A DNA stretch of 64,000 nucleotides. It comes from Oscillatoriaceae cyanobacterium Prado104. GTDB lineage: Bacteria > Cyanobacteriota > Cyanobacteriia > Cyanobacteriales > Microcoleaceae. Below the pieces are notes generated by a model. The model did not search any database. It was not told where the DNA came from and saw only the letters and a program-made list of their open reading frames with translations. The translations under genes and the position numbers were made by a program. Positions within the stretch are counted from its first letter, which is position 1; the number at the start of each line of letters is the position of its first letter. This document shows, one piece after another, positions 9,375 to 18,026 of the stretch. The stretch is taken from assembly GCA_025454405.1 (NCBI GenBank), contig JALOON010000023.1, positions 62,001 to 126,000 of the forward strand. Reading direction: 5' to 3'.

Positions 9375-10364
9375 ATGAAAGAATTGCTAATATTTTTTTT
9401 GTGCAAACCGCTAATGGCTGTTGGCGCTGCTGTGGCGGTTGCTTATGCTGTTGGTTGTTGGTTTTTGTTTGCAACCCAAAGCAAGTTTATCTTTTTTCCG
9501 ACGCGGGCGATCGAAACTACGCCAGACGCTGCGCAGTTGAAATATCAGGATGTTTGGCTGCCCGCAGCAACTGAAACGGGCGTGCGGGAATACGTACACG
9601 GGTGGTGGATTCCCGCACCGGATGCACCCCCCAACCCCGGAAGAGAAGCCAGAGAGTCTGTTTCGGTTCCCCATAAAGGGGGGTTAGAAGGGGTAGTTTT
9701 GTACCTGCACGGTAACGGTTTGAATATCGGGGCAAATGTCGAACATGCCAATCGATTTCACCAGCTAGGTTTGTCGGTGTTTCTGATAGATTATCGGGGT
9801 TACGGACAAAGTAAAGGGAATTTTCCGAGCGAATCTCAGGTTTATGAGGATGCGAAACTTGCTTGGGATTATTTAGTAAAAGAACGGGGAATTAACCCGC
9901 AAGAAATTTATATTTACGGTCATTCTTTGGGAGGGGCGATCGCGATCGATCTCGCGGTAAGGCATCCAGAGGCGGGGGCTTTAATTGTGGAAGGTTCTTT
10001 TACTTCGACGCGGAAAATGGTGGATTTTCAAAAAGGTTTGTTTTGGATGTTTCCGATCGACTTTTTGTTAACGCAGAGATTTGATTCGATTTCTAAGGTC
10101 TATCGACTGCAAATGCCGGTGCTGTTTGTTCACGGTACTGCTGATACTGTAGTTCCGGTGGAAATGGGCCGCCAATTATTCGATCGGGCTCCCGAACCAA
10201 AACATTTATATATAGTTCAAGATGGCGGTCACAATAATTTGGCGCAGTTTGCCGGAACTCAATACTTGCAAAAACTGTACCATTTTTTGGAACAGGCAAG
10301 CGAAAGAAGAAGGAAGAAGGAAGAAGGAAGAAGGAAGAAGGAAGAACAGCTTACTGATTTGTAG
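9375..10364 (+). CDS. Membrane-anchored alpha/beta hydrolase (COG1073-like)
   Basis: An N-terminal hydrophobic anchor (about residues 3-35) precedes an alpha/beta hydrolase fold. Visible parts are VLYLHGNG (oxyanion turn), DYRGYGQSKG, nucleophile elbow YGHSLGG (Ser near 183), VHGTADTVVP (acid) and DGGHNN (His). The reaction is likely ester or peptide hydrolysis outside the cytoplasmic face; the substrate is unknown. ATG 9375 is chosen over TTG 9369. There are two oddities. Residues about 80-105 (PPNPGREARESVSVPHKGG) are encoded by a dispersed G/C-rich repeat. The last ~18 residues (RRKKEEGRRKKEE) come from a GAAGGAAGAAG repeat that the frame has run into. Similar hydrolases normally lack both. 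Confidence 0.85.
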   Translation: MKELLIFFLCKPLMAVGAAVAVAYAVGCWFLFATQSKFIFFPTRAIETTPDAAQLKYQDVWLPAATETGVREYVHGWWIPAPDAPPNPGREARESVSVPHKGGLEGVVLYLHGNGLNIGANVEHANRFHQLGLSVFLIDYRGYGQSKGNFPSESQVYEDAKLAWDYLVKERGINPQEIYIYGHSLGGAIAIDLAVRHPEAGALIVEGSFTSTRKMVDFQKGLFWMFPIDFLLTQRFDSISKVYRLQMPVLFVHGTADTVVPVEMGRQLFDRAPEPKHLYIVQDGGHNNLAQFAGTQYLQKLYHFLEQASERRRKKEEGRRKKEEQLTDL

Positions 10365-10661
10365 CGTAAGGTGCGCACTGCGCACCCTGGGAATTGCTGG
10401 TACATTCAGACCAAAGAAACCGGGTTTTTATGAGCTTTAAAGTCGCTGCTACGGTATTGTCGTAAAAACCCGATTTCTGCCTCTTCAACAGTCAATCGAA
10501 TGCGCAATCGATCGCGAGCATCGCGCAATCGATCGCGAGCGGGGACGCTCGCACTGTCAAGCGGTCAACTATCGGGAGTTGTGAGTTGTGAGTTTTGAAT
10601 TAAGAAATGTCTTTAACTCAAAACTCAAAATTTAAAACTCAAAACTTTTCTTAACTCTCAA
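10365..10661. other. Intergenic repeats, no gene
   Basis: This spacer contains a GGTGCGCACTGCGCACC palindrome (about 10371-10387), an AAACCGGGTTTTT...AAAACCCG inverted pair (10420-10475), a duplicated GCAATCGATCGCGAGC motif (10504-10540) and GAGTTTTGA/CTCAAAACT inverted runs (10575-10645). I see no coding sequence. Confidence 0.7.
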
Positions 10662-11402
10662 CTAAAAAACTTCCAACCAGAGAGGATTGGTATAGAAAGG
10701 ATAGCAGTAATTGCAGTAATTGTTCGCCACCACCGGCGGTTCTCCCTTAGCGGGACAGCCTTGCCGGGAGGTTTTGCCGTTGGGCATCCGGACGCCGCAG
10801 AGATTGGCATCTTTAAGATTAGTTTTTTTCAATCTCGCATCCCTCAAATTTGCTCCCCTCAAATCTGCGCCGGCGAGATTGGCGTTGGAAAAATCGGCTT
10901 CTTGCAGGTTCGCACCCCGGAGATTGGCACCGGTTAAATCAGCCTCTCTGAAGTCGATGCGATTCAATATGGCGGCGCTTAAATCAGCACATTTTAATTT
11001 AGCAAGTTGCATAGTGGCGTCTCGCCCGGTACTTTCGCTGAGGTTAGCACCTTCGAGATTGACACCCCTGAGGTCTGCTCTGGTTATATCGGCGTTGCTG
11101 AGGTCGGCGCTGGTTAAAAAGGAATTTCTGAGGTTGGCGTTGTTTAAGTCGGCGGCTTTGAGATCTGCTGCGGTCAAATCGGCGTCAACTAGGTCTGCGC
11201 GACTGAGGGTGGCACCGCTCAAAGAAGCCCCAAACAGGTCTGCACGGCTCAAGGAAGCGCCAAACAAATCGCATCCCGGACATCCCCTGGTTTCTAAGAG
11301 TTGTCTGAGCAGAGAGCGATTTTGGGCTTGTAGGGGAAGTGCTGCTAGAAATGGTAACAGGGCGATCGCGGTGGCTAGAACTGTAAATCTGATTTTGGTC
11401 AT
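10662..11402 (-). CDS. Exported pentapeptide-repeat protein
   Basis: The 246 aa product starts MTKIRFTVLATAIALLPF at 11402, a clear Sec signal peptide ending near LPLQAQ. About 30 A(D/N)LxX pentapeptides follow (ADLFGASLSGATLSRADL, ADLSNADITRADLRGVNL), predicting a right-handed beta-helix. A short tail with Cys (CNYCYPFY) ends the protein. Location is probably periplasm or thylakoid lumen. Pentapeptide proteins are abundant in cyanobacteria and most have no known role. A longer start at 11417 would put five residues ahead of the signal peptide. The opposite strand also has a long open frame, but it is a by-product of the repeat. Confidence 0.9.
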   Translation of the reverse strand: MTKIRFTVLATAIALLPFLAALPLQAQNRSLLRQLLETRGCPGCDLFGASLSRADLFGASLSGATLSRADLVDADLTAADLKAADLNNANLRNSFLTSADLSNADITRADLRGVNLEGANLSESTGRDATMQLAKLKCADLSAAILNRIDFREADLTGANLRGANLQEADFSNANLAGADLRGANLRDARLKKTNLKDANLCGVRMPNGKTSRQGCPAKGEPPVVANNYCNYCYPFYTNPLWLEVF

Positions 11403-11904
11403 AAGGGCACATCCCATAGCATTTTATTTTGATACTAACTATTTAGCTGCACTTGGCTGCACAGCGCAAATTGAGCCAGCTTAACCCATTGAGCCTGCCA
11501 AATATGATGAGCCTGCGGATATTACTTACGTTTCCCAGAAGGCAAAGCCTGCATTGGGGCTGGTTGGCAACTGATGACAGCAGCCCCTGCTGGCGGGGCA
11601 GGAACTCATCTGGAGCAATTGGGATGCCCCGGCAAATTGTGGCTGGCAATAGCCGATAAGTATTTTTACTCTGTTCAATTTTGCACGAATACAAAAGGGG
11701 TCGGCCTGCGTAGATCTCTCATTTACCTAAGCCAATTGGCTTAGGTAATTTAGACATATTGCGGATGTCCGGGCTTTTGCAGAAAAGATAGCATTTGGTC
11801 AAGTCGCCGAAATAATACCTAACTAACTAAGTATAAAAAAGTACAGGGTGTTGGCGGTGGCTTAGAAAATAGGGTACAGCTCACACTCGCAGGAGAACAA
11901 ACAA
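11403..11904. other. Intergenic region, no convincing gene
   Basis: The stretch between the two genes (502 bp) shows no frame with recognisable content. It carries one perfect 26-bp palindrome (listed separately) and an AGGAGAAC Shine-Dalgarno-like site at about 11890 for the next gene. Confidence 0.5.
11723..11748. promoter_or_regulatory. Perfect 26-bp palindrome, candidate operator
   Basis: TTACCTAAGCCAA is followed directly by its reverse complement TTGGCTTAGGTAA, with no loop. It lies about 155 bp before the ATPase-like gene. A dyad of this size without spacer is more like a protein-binding site than a terminator, and there is no T-run. Confidence 0.35.
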
Positions 11905-12555
11905 ATGTTAACTAGCATCGATGAACTCGCAGAAGGCGGCAGAGGAGTCAAACTTATGTGGCAGATTGCAGACGAACTAAGTTACACCCGGACGGCAGAC
12001 GGTCGGAATTGTTTGTTCGTAAGTAAAAATTATGAATCAGAATCTTTAGCCCCAGGGCAAAATATTAAACAAGCTAGCGCTCTCAATGAATTAATGAAGG
12101 TGTTAAATAGGTGGGACTGGCTGGATGAAACAGAACAGCAAGAAGAGTTGGAGGAAAATCCGGTTGAGACAATCAGCCTGGAAGTCAATACGGATGTGAC
12201 AGTTCTAACTGAAGTTTTGCAGTGGTTCGATAGCTTGGAGTATTTATTAATTCCCCTTGAAGATTGGTTGGCATGCAAACTAGCTTTGGCTGAAGGTTTT
12301 ACGAATGCTGTTCGCCACGCTCACAAATACCTGCCTAGCGAAACACCTATTCAACTAGAAGTTCTAGTATTTGAGGGTCATTTAGAAATCAGAATTTGGG
12401 ATTGCGGCAAGCCTTTCGACCTTCAGGCTAAGCTTAATGAAGTTCTGGCTGCCGAACGCAAAAAATATGAAGTTCTTGAAGATTTAAGCGATGCAATTTT
12501 ATTGCAGCAATTGCCAAAAGTTGTCAGCGAGCCTTGCCTCCTAATTGCTGGGTAA
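11905..12555 (+). CDS. Circularly permuted RsbW-type ATP-binding protein
   Basis: The 216 aa protein carries pieces of a HATPase_c_2 (anti-sigma/serine-kinase-like) domain in swapped order. Residues ~9-38 (EGGRGVKLMWQIADELSYTR, then GRNCLFVSKNY) are the G2-box and C-terminal strand that normally end the family. Residues ~93-185 then give the usual N-terminal two thirds, with the N box ALAEGFTNAVRHAHK and the G1 box IWDCGKPFD. Nothing resembling a second G2 box follows. The start is well supported by AGGAGAAC about 8 bp before ATG 11905, so the order is not a start-choice artefact. Either the protein is a genuine permutation or it is the junction left when tandem copies recombined. ATP binding is plausible if the halves fold together; function is otherwise unknown. 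Confidence 0.7.
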   Translation: MLTSIDELAEGGRGVKLMWQIADELSYTRTADGRNCLFVSKNYESESLAPGQNIKQASALNELMKVLNRWDWLDETEQQEELEENPVETISLEVNTDVTVLTEVLQWFDSLEYLLIPLEDWLACKLALAEGFTNAVRHAHKYLPSETPIQLEVLVFEGHLEIRIWDCGKPFDLQAKLNEVLAAERKKYEVLEDLSDAILLQQLPKVVSEPCLLIAG

Positions 12556-13057
12556 GAGGGTAAAATGCATAATTAGCTAGCATAATTAACTGGCACAATC
12601 GACTAAGATTTCTAGTTGAAATGCGATCGAGCTAAAAAACGGTGTTTGGGGCAAAAATTACGGGTTGTTTCGCAAATTAGCGAGTTGTCTGGACATTAAT
12701 GTCAAATAATGTCAAAATTTCAATTAACTGACTGGCACAGTTCAAATTTGCCAGAACAAAACGGTGTTAGGAAGTTATGGGTTGTGTTGGCAGAAGGGCG
12801 GTATTAAATACTGTCCCTACCTGCAATTTTGGTTGCAAGCTGCCGGACTTGGGTGAGTCTGGAAGCAGTTCGATCGAAACGGGTGCATCTGTTCTATTTT
12901 GGATTTTGGATTTTAGATTTTAGATTTTTTGAAATTTAAGATTTGAAATTTGAGATGGGAAATTTGAGATTTTGTCGGCGCGACAGTGGGTTGAGTTTTG
13001 AGTTGTCTGAGTTTATTATTGTATTAGCTAGGGAAAACGATCGGAGCGATCGCGATT
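12556..13057. other. Intergenic region, A/T-rich, no gene
   Basis: No open frame of recognisable content is present. The stretch 12895-12975 consists of repeated GATTTTGGATTTTAGATTTT/GAAATTTGAGA units, a low-complexity family seen elsewhere in the window. Confidence 0.55.
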
Positions 13058-13522
13058 TCACTCCAGCTTAATTAAATCGCTGACATCATTGTTGCGCTTC
13101 AAAAGTTTTTTGTATTTAATAATGTCGTCTAACGGCTGAACAAACACATCTAAACCTAAAAAATTTAGTTTGCGGGCTTTAGATAAATCTGTGTCCAGTT
13201 TCAGCCGGATGCCGTCGCTAAAAATAAAAGCATCTTCGACTTGATTGATTTCAACTTCTATATCGTTGATGCGGAGTGCCAAAAACATTAAATCGAATTC
13301 TTCGTCAACAAATCTCGAAAGAGGGCGGACGGTGTATGCTCTAAATAAGTCTGCTACTTCAGCGATGCGTGTTTGAGGTACTTCGATATCGATGTCGTGC
13401 AGGGGCCATGTCGAACCGTAGATATTGCCGGCTAAGCCTCCCGTAATTTGATAGGGAATTTGGTGCTTGTCGAAGGTTAAAACCAGCAGTTTTAAGGTTT
13501 TCAGATGGTTGGTGGATATCAT
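13058..13522 (-). CDS. Nucleotidyltransferase-fold protein (MNT/AbiEii-like)
   Basis: The 154 aa product begins MISTNHLKTLKLLV. The segment YQITGGLAGNIYGSTWPLHDIDIEV has the GG...(D)xD pattern of nucleotidyltransferase-fold proteins that recognise or modify small molecules or RNA, with WPLHDIDIEV supplying the acidic pair. A later acidic strand (DIEVEINQV) could give the third carboxylate. Length and layout resemble stand-alone minimal nucleotidyltransferases sometimes found as AbiEii-type toxins, but no antitoxin partner is adjacent. A larger nucleotidyltransferase lies 160 bp upstream on the same strand. Confidence 0.65.
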   Translation of the reverse strand: MISTNHLKTLKLLVLTFDKHQIPYQITGGLAGNIYGSTWPLHDIDIEVPQTRIAEVADLFRAYTVRPLSRFVDEEFDLMFLALRINDIEVEINQVEDAFIFSDGIRLKLDTDLSKARKLNFLGLDVFVQPLDDIIKYKKLLKRNNDVSDLIKLE

Positions 13523-13524
13523 GT

Positions 13525-13683
13525 ACAGTTGACAGTTGACAGTTGACAGTTGACAGTTTAGAAGGCAGAAACCGGGTTTTTACGACTATACTGTGTCGAG
13601 GCTTTATATTGCATAAAAACCCGGTTTCTTTGGTTTGAATGTACCAGTAAATCGTAGCAATGCACAGTTGACAGTTGACAATT
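13525..13683. repeat. Spacer made of ACAGTTGACAGTTG tract and AAACCGGG inverted pair
   Basis: Positions 13525-13558 are tandem ACAGTTG units. Then GAAACCGGGTTTTT and AAAACCCGGTTTCTTTGG form an inverted pair around a 40-bp centre (13568-13635), and ACAGTTGAC units resume at 13662-13680. Both families recur across the window. Confidence 0.8.
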
Positions 13684-14589
13684 TCATCTTGATGTAAAAT
13701 TTGCATCGAGTTCGAGTTCGATCGCACTTTCAGCATCCGATTTTAAGACAATTAAATTTTCCTCAACTAACAATTCATCCAGGCTGTCAATTAGCTCGTC
13801 TGTAGCTGCTAAAATTTGTCTGTTTTCCCCCAATAAAGAAACGCAATTAGTAACGCTATCGATTTGTCGATCGAAATATTTTGGCAACTTTGAACACAAA
13901 CTTTTTGCCAGTTCTACCAACCGCTTTTCACCCGGATGGGGGATGCAGTTAAGGGCAAAAATAATGTCGAAATAACTGCCCAATAATGCTGCGGTTCTGT
14001 GAACGATACTGATGCTATCTTGGCGGGAAACAGCGGATGCTAGCTGGTGGTGAAATGACGAAATATTGTCGCGCAAAATCGGATGGTTTTTGGCAATTAT
14101 AGCTTGGCGGAGCGCTTCTGGATAAGGTTTATCGACCGTTTCTTGCAGTTTTTGAAACCAGCCGCTGCCATCGTACAGCACTTCTGAAGTTAGCACGTTC
14201 CACCAAAAACAAGTGGAATAACCTACTGATGCTTGATGTTCTAAAAGCAGTCGATCGATCTGTTCTTCGATCCATTCTGGTGTACGGTACATGATATCTA
14301 CACCGCATCCAGTTGCGCGATCGATTAACTCATCTCCCGGTTCCCAAAATTGATTGTTGATTTCATAGCGATCGGACAATTCTATTGCTATTTTTTCTCG
14401 GATGTCTGGATGAATTTCTCGATCGGCATACAAGTAAATATCGAAATCAGACAGTTCGTCAGCAGGTCTAATCGTGCGCGAACCTGCTAAGACAACCGCT
14501 GTTACTTGAGGCCAAACGCTAAATTTTTCGGCAATTAGTTTAGGCAATTCAGGGATTTCTAAGTTGGTGATTTTATAGTTGTGCAGCAT
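13684..14589 (-). CDS. DUF4037-type nucleotidyltransferase
   Basis: The 301 aa protein has an N-terminal nucleotidyltransferase domain with the motif VVLAGSRTIRPADELSDFDI (GS then DxD), followed by a third acidic position near GVDIMYRT. The C-terminal half is helical and matches the layout of DUF4037 proteins (NHPILRDNISSFHHQLASAV). Such proteins may transfer a nucleotide to a small molecule, as aminoglycoside-modifying relatives do. The start at 14589 follows a spacer with no clear Shine-Dalgarno. It may be co-transcribed with the smaller nucleotidyltransferase-like gene downstream, but repeats separate them. Confidence 0.75.
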   Translation of the reverse strand: MLHNYKITNLEIPELPKLIAEKFSVWPQVTAVVLAGSRTIRPADELSDFDIYLYADREIHPDIREKIAIELSDRYEINNQFWEPGDELIDRATGCGVDIMYRTPEWIEEQIDRLLLEHQASVGYSTCFWWNVLTSEVLYDGSGWFQKLQETVDKPYPEALRQAIIAKNHPILRDNISSFHHQLASAVSRQDSISIVHRTAALLGSYFDIIFALNCIPHPGEKRLVELAKSLCSKLPKYFDRQIDSVTNCVSLLGENRQILAATDELIDSLDELLVEENLIVLKSDAESAIELELDANFTSR

Positions 14590-14599
14590 TTCATTGTCC

Positions 14600-14706
14600 G
14601 GTTTGTTGTGTAAACTATAGCCGCCGCCTTGGCACTTAAGACATCAATAACCTCATGAATAGATTTTAGACCCCGCACTCCATAAACTGTTTGATTTCGA
14701 GCCGTA
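14600..14706 (-). pseudogene. Short coding remnant, possibly YifB/ComM N-terminal domain
   Basis: In one minus-strand frame the DNA reads QTVYGVRGLKSIHEVIDVL, which resembles the VYGxxxLxEVxxFL segment of Mg-chelatase-like YifB/ComM proteins. There is no start codon or continuing domain, and it is bounded by ACTGTCAA repeats. A related SIHEVI text occurs on the plus strand near 24530. It may be a fragment or chance resemblance. Confidence 0.3.
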
Positions 14707-14709
14707 ACT

Positions 14710-15131
14710 GTTAACTGTATGCTGTCAACTGTATGCTGTCAACTGTCAACAGCTATAAGTGCGATCGAAACATAAAACTTATGATAATTCATAATTTTTA
14801 ACCGGGAGATTGTTGGTGGCGATGCAACCTACGTCAACTGTCAACCCTTCGGCATCAGGGCAAGCTGTCAACTGTCAACTGTCAACTGTCAACTGTTTGC
14901 GGTGTCTCACCCCCCAATCCCAAGCAGCCAAAGGATGCTAGCGCTGTTTGTAAAATTTGTTTGCCTATTTTCGGCTTGAGTAGTGTAGGATTGAAAATCT
15001 AACCGGACTTGCGTCAAAATAGGCTGGAAACGCTACTCATAGCGGTAAGGTGCGCGTTGCGTGCCCTACATATCCCTACATATAGGGCGCGCGCGTTCGG
15101 GAATGCCTCAAACACAACATTTTCAATAACT
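14710..15131. other. Repeat-rich leader region before dnaE-N
   Basis: This region contains several AACTGTCAACTGTCAACTG tracts (14725-14750, 14870-14898) and a variant GGTGCGCGTTGCGTGCCC palindrome at about 15049-15066. The open frame upstream of the dnaE start is an in-frame read through this palindrome ([11 protein letters not shown]) and is not part of DnaE. Confidence 0.65.
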
Positions 15132-17795
15132 ATGTCTTTCGTTGGATTGCACATTCACAGCGATTACAGCCTGCTAGATGGCGCGTCTCAGTTGCAGCAA
15201 CTAGCTGAAAGGGCCGTAGAATTGGGAATGCCCGCGATCGCCCTTACGGATCACGGTGTCATGTACGGGGCGATCGAACTGATCAAGGTTTGCCGAAATA
15301 AAAATATCAAGCCAATTATCGGCAATGAAATGTATGTTGTTAACGGCGATATTGAGGTCAAAGTTAGAGGTAGAAAAAAATACCATCAAGTTGTTTTAGC
15401 CAAAAATACTCAAGGTTATAAAAACCTCGTCAAGCTGACAACAATTTCCCATCTCAAGGGAATGCCGGAAAAAGGAATTTTTGCCCGTCCCTGCATCAAT
15501 AAAGATTTGCTCGAACAATACTCGGAAGGCTTGATTGTTACCAGCGCTTGTTTGGGTGGCGAAGTTCCGCAAATGATTTTGCAGGGGAAGTTAGATAGCG
15601 CCCGCGAGGTTGCTCAATGGTATCAAAGAGTATTTAAAGAAGATTATTATTTAGAAATTCAAGACCACGGTTCTCCAGAAGATAGAATTGTGAATCTGGA
15701 AATTGTGAAAATTGCGCGGGAACTGAACATTAAAATCGTTGCGACGAACGATTCTCACTACATTTCTTGCAACGATGTGGAAGCGCACGATGCTTTGCTG
15801 TGCATCAATACTAACAAATTAATTGAAGAAGAAAAGCGGATGCGCTACAGCGGCACCGAGTATTTGAAATCCGCAGCAGAGATGGCGCAACTGTTTCGCG
15901 ACCATTTGGATGATGCCATAATTAAAGAGGCGATCGAGAATACTTTAGAAGTTGCAAATAAAGTCAAATCCTACGATTTAACCGGCGAAGCGCGGATTCC
16001 GACGATCCCGATTCCCCCAGAACATACAGCAGATACTTATGTAGAAGAAAAATCCTGGGAAGGACTTTTAGAACGCCTGAGAGTTAGAAATCGCAATGAA
16101 ATTCCCCCCGTTTACAAACAAAGGCTGGAATACGAACTCAAAATCATCCAGCAAATGGGTTTTTCGGAATATTTTTTAGTAGTTTGGGATTACATCAAAT
16201 ACGCCAGAGACAATAACATTCCCGTCGGGCCGGGGCGCGGATCTGCCGCCGGTTCTCTCGTGGCTTACGTGCTGAAAATTACCAATATTGACCCCGTACA
16301 TCACGGATTGCTGTTCGAGAGATTTCTCAATCCCGAACGCAAATCCATGCCGGATATTGACAGCGATTTCTGCATCGAAAGGCGCGACGACATGATTAAA
16401 TACGTGACGGAAAAGTACGGCGAAGAACGAGTCGCGCAAATTATTACATTTAACAGGATGACATCAAAAGCTGTTTTGAAAGATGTTGCCCGAGTTTTAG
16501 GAATTCCTTACAAACAAGCCGATGAAATGGCAAAATTAATTCCCGTTTCGCGCGGCAAACCGGAAAAACTTAAGGTGATGATTTCCGACGAAACACCGGC
16601 ACTGGATTTTAAAACAGCTTATGAAGAGAAAGTTTGCACCAACGAAGAAACTGGAAAAGCAGTTTCTGTCAAACAGTGGATTGACATGGCGATGCGCATT
16701 GAAGGAACTAACAAAACCTTTGGCGTTCATGCTGCGGGAGTGGTGATTTCTTCGATTCCGCTAGACGAGATCGTGCCGCTGCAAAAGAATAATGAAGGTG
16801 CGGTAATCACTCAGTATTTCATGGAAGATTTAGAATTTTTGGGCTTGCTGAAAATGGATTTTCTGGGGCTGAAAAATTTAACAACGCTTCAGAAAACTGT
16901 TGATTTTGTTAAGGAAAGTCAAAATTTGACGATCGACCCCGAAAGCCTTCCTGCTGATATAGAAAGAAGAGCTCAAGAGACTTTTTCCAGGCTAAAAAAG
17001 CTGCCCGGTGATGTAGCAAAAACTTACCAACTGTTAGAAAGAGGAGATTTAGAAGGAATTTTTCAGTTAGAATCTTCGGGGATGTTGGATGTAGTAAAGA
17101 AAATCAAACCTTCTTGTTTGGATGATATTTCTTCGATTTTAGCGCTGTACCGTCCCGGCCCGTTGGATGCTGGTTTGATCCCGCAATTTATCGATCGCAA
17201 GCACGGCAGAGAGGTAGTTAAATACGACCACCCGCTGTTAGAACCGATTTTAAAAGAGACTTACGGAACGCTGTGTTTTCAAGAGCAAATCATGCGGATG
17301 GCTCAAGATTTGGCGGGGTATTCTTTAGGTCAAGCTGACTTGCTGCGCCGCGCGATGGGCAAGAAGAAAGCGGAGGAAATGCAGAAGCAAAAGGAAACAT
17401 TTATCGACGGTGCAACTAAGAATGGTGTTGCTCAAAGAATAGCCGAAGAATTGTTCGGACAGATGCTACAATTCGCGGAATATTGTTTGAGTTATGACAC
17501 GGAAATTTTAACTGTGGAATACGGATCGATCGCGATCGGCAAAATAGTTGAGGAAGCAATAGAATGTATGGTTTATAGTGTCGATCGTAACGGTTATATT
17601 TATACACAACCGATCGCGCAGTGGCACGATCGAGGCGAACAGGAGGTTTTTGAGTATTCTTTGGATGATGGTTCGATAATTAGGGCTACTAAAGACCACA
17701 AATTTATGACTGATGGAGGTCAAATGTTGCCTATTGACGAAATATTTGAAAGAGGATTAGAATTAACACAAATTAACTCTATATTGAATTTATAA
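15132..17795 (+). CDS. dnaE: DNA polymerase III alpha subunit, N-terminal part fused to split-intein N half
   Basis: This is the replicative polymerase catalytic subunit up to the conserved intein site. The start [20 protein letters not shown] at 15132 opens the PHP domain. The polymerase core is recognisable by [18 protein letters not shown] and the catalytic MPDIDSDFC. The last extein residues are [11 protein letters not shown], after which the text becomes intein ([14 protein letters not shown]...). Total 887 aa, of which the last 103 are intein. Splicing with the product of the following gene is needed to make a full DnaE. The upstream in-frame extension to 15009 derives from repeat DNA. 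The stop at 17793-17795 follows the normal length of a DnaE-N intein half (102-103 aa in well-known homologues). Confidence 0.96.
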   Translation: MSFVGLHIHSDYSLLDGASQLQQLAERAVELGMPAIALTDHGVMYGAIELIKVCRNKNIKPIIGNEMYVVNGDIEVKVRGRKKYHQVVLAKNTQGYKNLVKLTTISHLKGMPEKGIFARPCINKDLLEQYSEGLIVTSACLGGEVPQMILQGKLDSAREVAQWYQRVFKEDYYLEIQDHGSPEDRIVNLEIVKIARELNIKIVATNDSHYISCNDVEAHDALLCINTNKLIEEEKRMRYSGTEYLKSAAEMAQLFRDHLDDAIIKEAIENTLEVANKVKSYDLTGEARIPTIPIPPEHTADTYVEEKSWEGLLERLRVRNRNEIPPVYKQRLEYELKIIQQMGFSEYFLVVWDYIKYARDNNIPVGPGRGSAAGSLVAYVLKITNIDPVHHGLLFERFLNPERKSMPDIDSDFCIERRDDMIKYVTEKYGEERVAQIITFNRMTSKAVLKDVARVLGIPYKQADEMAKLIPVSRGKPEKLKVMISDETPALDFKTAYEEKVCTNEETGKAVSVKQWIDMAMRIEGTNKTFGVHAAGVVISSIPLDEIVPLQKNNEGAVITQYFMEDLEFLGLLKMDFLGLKNLTTLQKTVDFVKESQNLTIDPESLPADIERRAQETFSRLKKLPGDVAKTYQLLERGDLEGIFQLESSGMLDVVKKIKPSCLDDISSILALYRPGPLDAGLIPQFIDRKHGREVVKYDHPLLEPILKETYGTLCFQEQIMRMAQDLAGYSLGQADLLRRAMGKKKAEEMQKQKETFIDGATKNGVAQRIAEELFGQMLQFAEYCLSYDTEILTVEYGSIAIGKIVEEAIECMVYSVDRNGYIYTQPIAQWHDRGEQEVFEYSLDDGSIIRATKDHKFMTDGGQMLPIDEIFERGLELTQINSILNL
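17484..17792 (+). other. Split intein, N-terminal half (IntN, 103 aa)
   Basis: Cys1 begins [14 protein letters not shown] and block B contains [10 protein letters not shown] (the TxxH-type motif). The half ends after [12 protein letters not shown] and a short tail. It closely resembles the fast DnaE split intein of Nostoc, including [19 protein letters not shown]. All residues expected for trans-splicing chemistry are visible. No homing endonuclease domain is present. Confidence 0.95.
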
Positions 17796-17918
17796 ATCGG
17801 CGGTTGAAACCGCGTTTGCACATACAAAGTCCGCCTGCGCGGACTAAGAAATAAAGCAGATATGAACGTAAGGTGCGCACTGCGCACCCTACAGATAGAT
17901 AGAGTAGAGGTAACAAAC
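17796..17918. repeat. 123-bp spacer between intein halves, made of palindromic repeats
   Basis: It consists of CGGCGGTTGAAACCGCGTTT, a GTCCGCCTGCGCGGAC palindrome (17831-17846), a GGTGCGCACTGCGCACC palindrome (17873-17889), then a GTAGAGG Shine-Dalgarno-like site 8 bp before ATG 17919. The upstream in-frame ATG at 17862 would translate the repeat (RCALRT) and is rejected as start. Confidence 0.9.
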
Positions 17919-18026
17919 ATGGTTAAAATTATCAGTCGCAAATCTGTAGGAACTCAAAAAGTCTATGACATTGGTGTGGAACGCGACCATAACTTTATCC
18001 TAAACAATGGTTTTGTGGCATCTAAC
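17919..18026 (+). other. Split intein, C-terminal half (IntC, 36 aa)
   Basis: It begins MVKIISRKSVGTQKVYDIG and holds ERDHNFIL (block F) and GFVASN with the terminal Asn (block G). Cys+1 of CFN follows at 18027. Length and motif match other cyanobacterial DnaE IntC sequences. Confidence 0.95.

Noticed and set aside
10720-11484. 254 aa plus-strand ORF opposite the pentapeptide gene
   Set aside because: It is the antisense reading of the repeat (ALKSAALRSA-type), without independent features.
15009-15131. Upstream start of dnaE-N
   Set aside because: The 41 added residues are translated repeat DNA; DnaE begins at MSFVGLH.
17862-17918. Upstream start of dnaE-C
   Set aside because: The added residues (RCALRT) come from a REP-like palindrome. 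The IntC start MVKII at 17919 matches known inteins and has a ribosome site.
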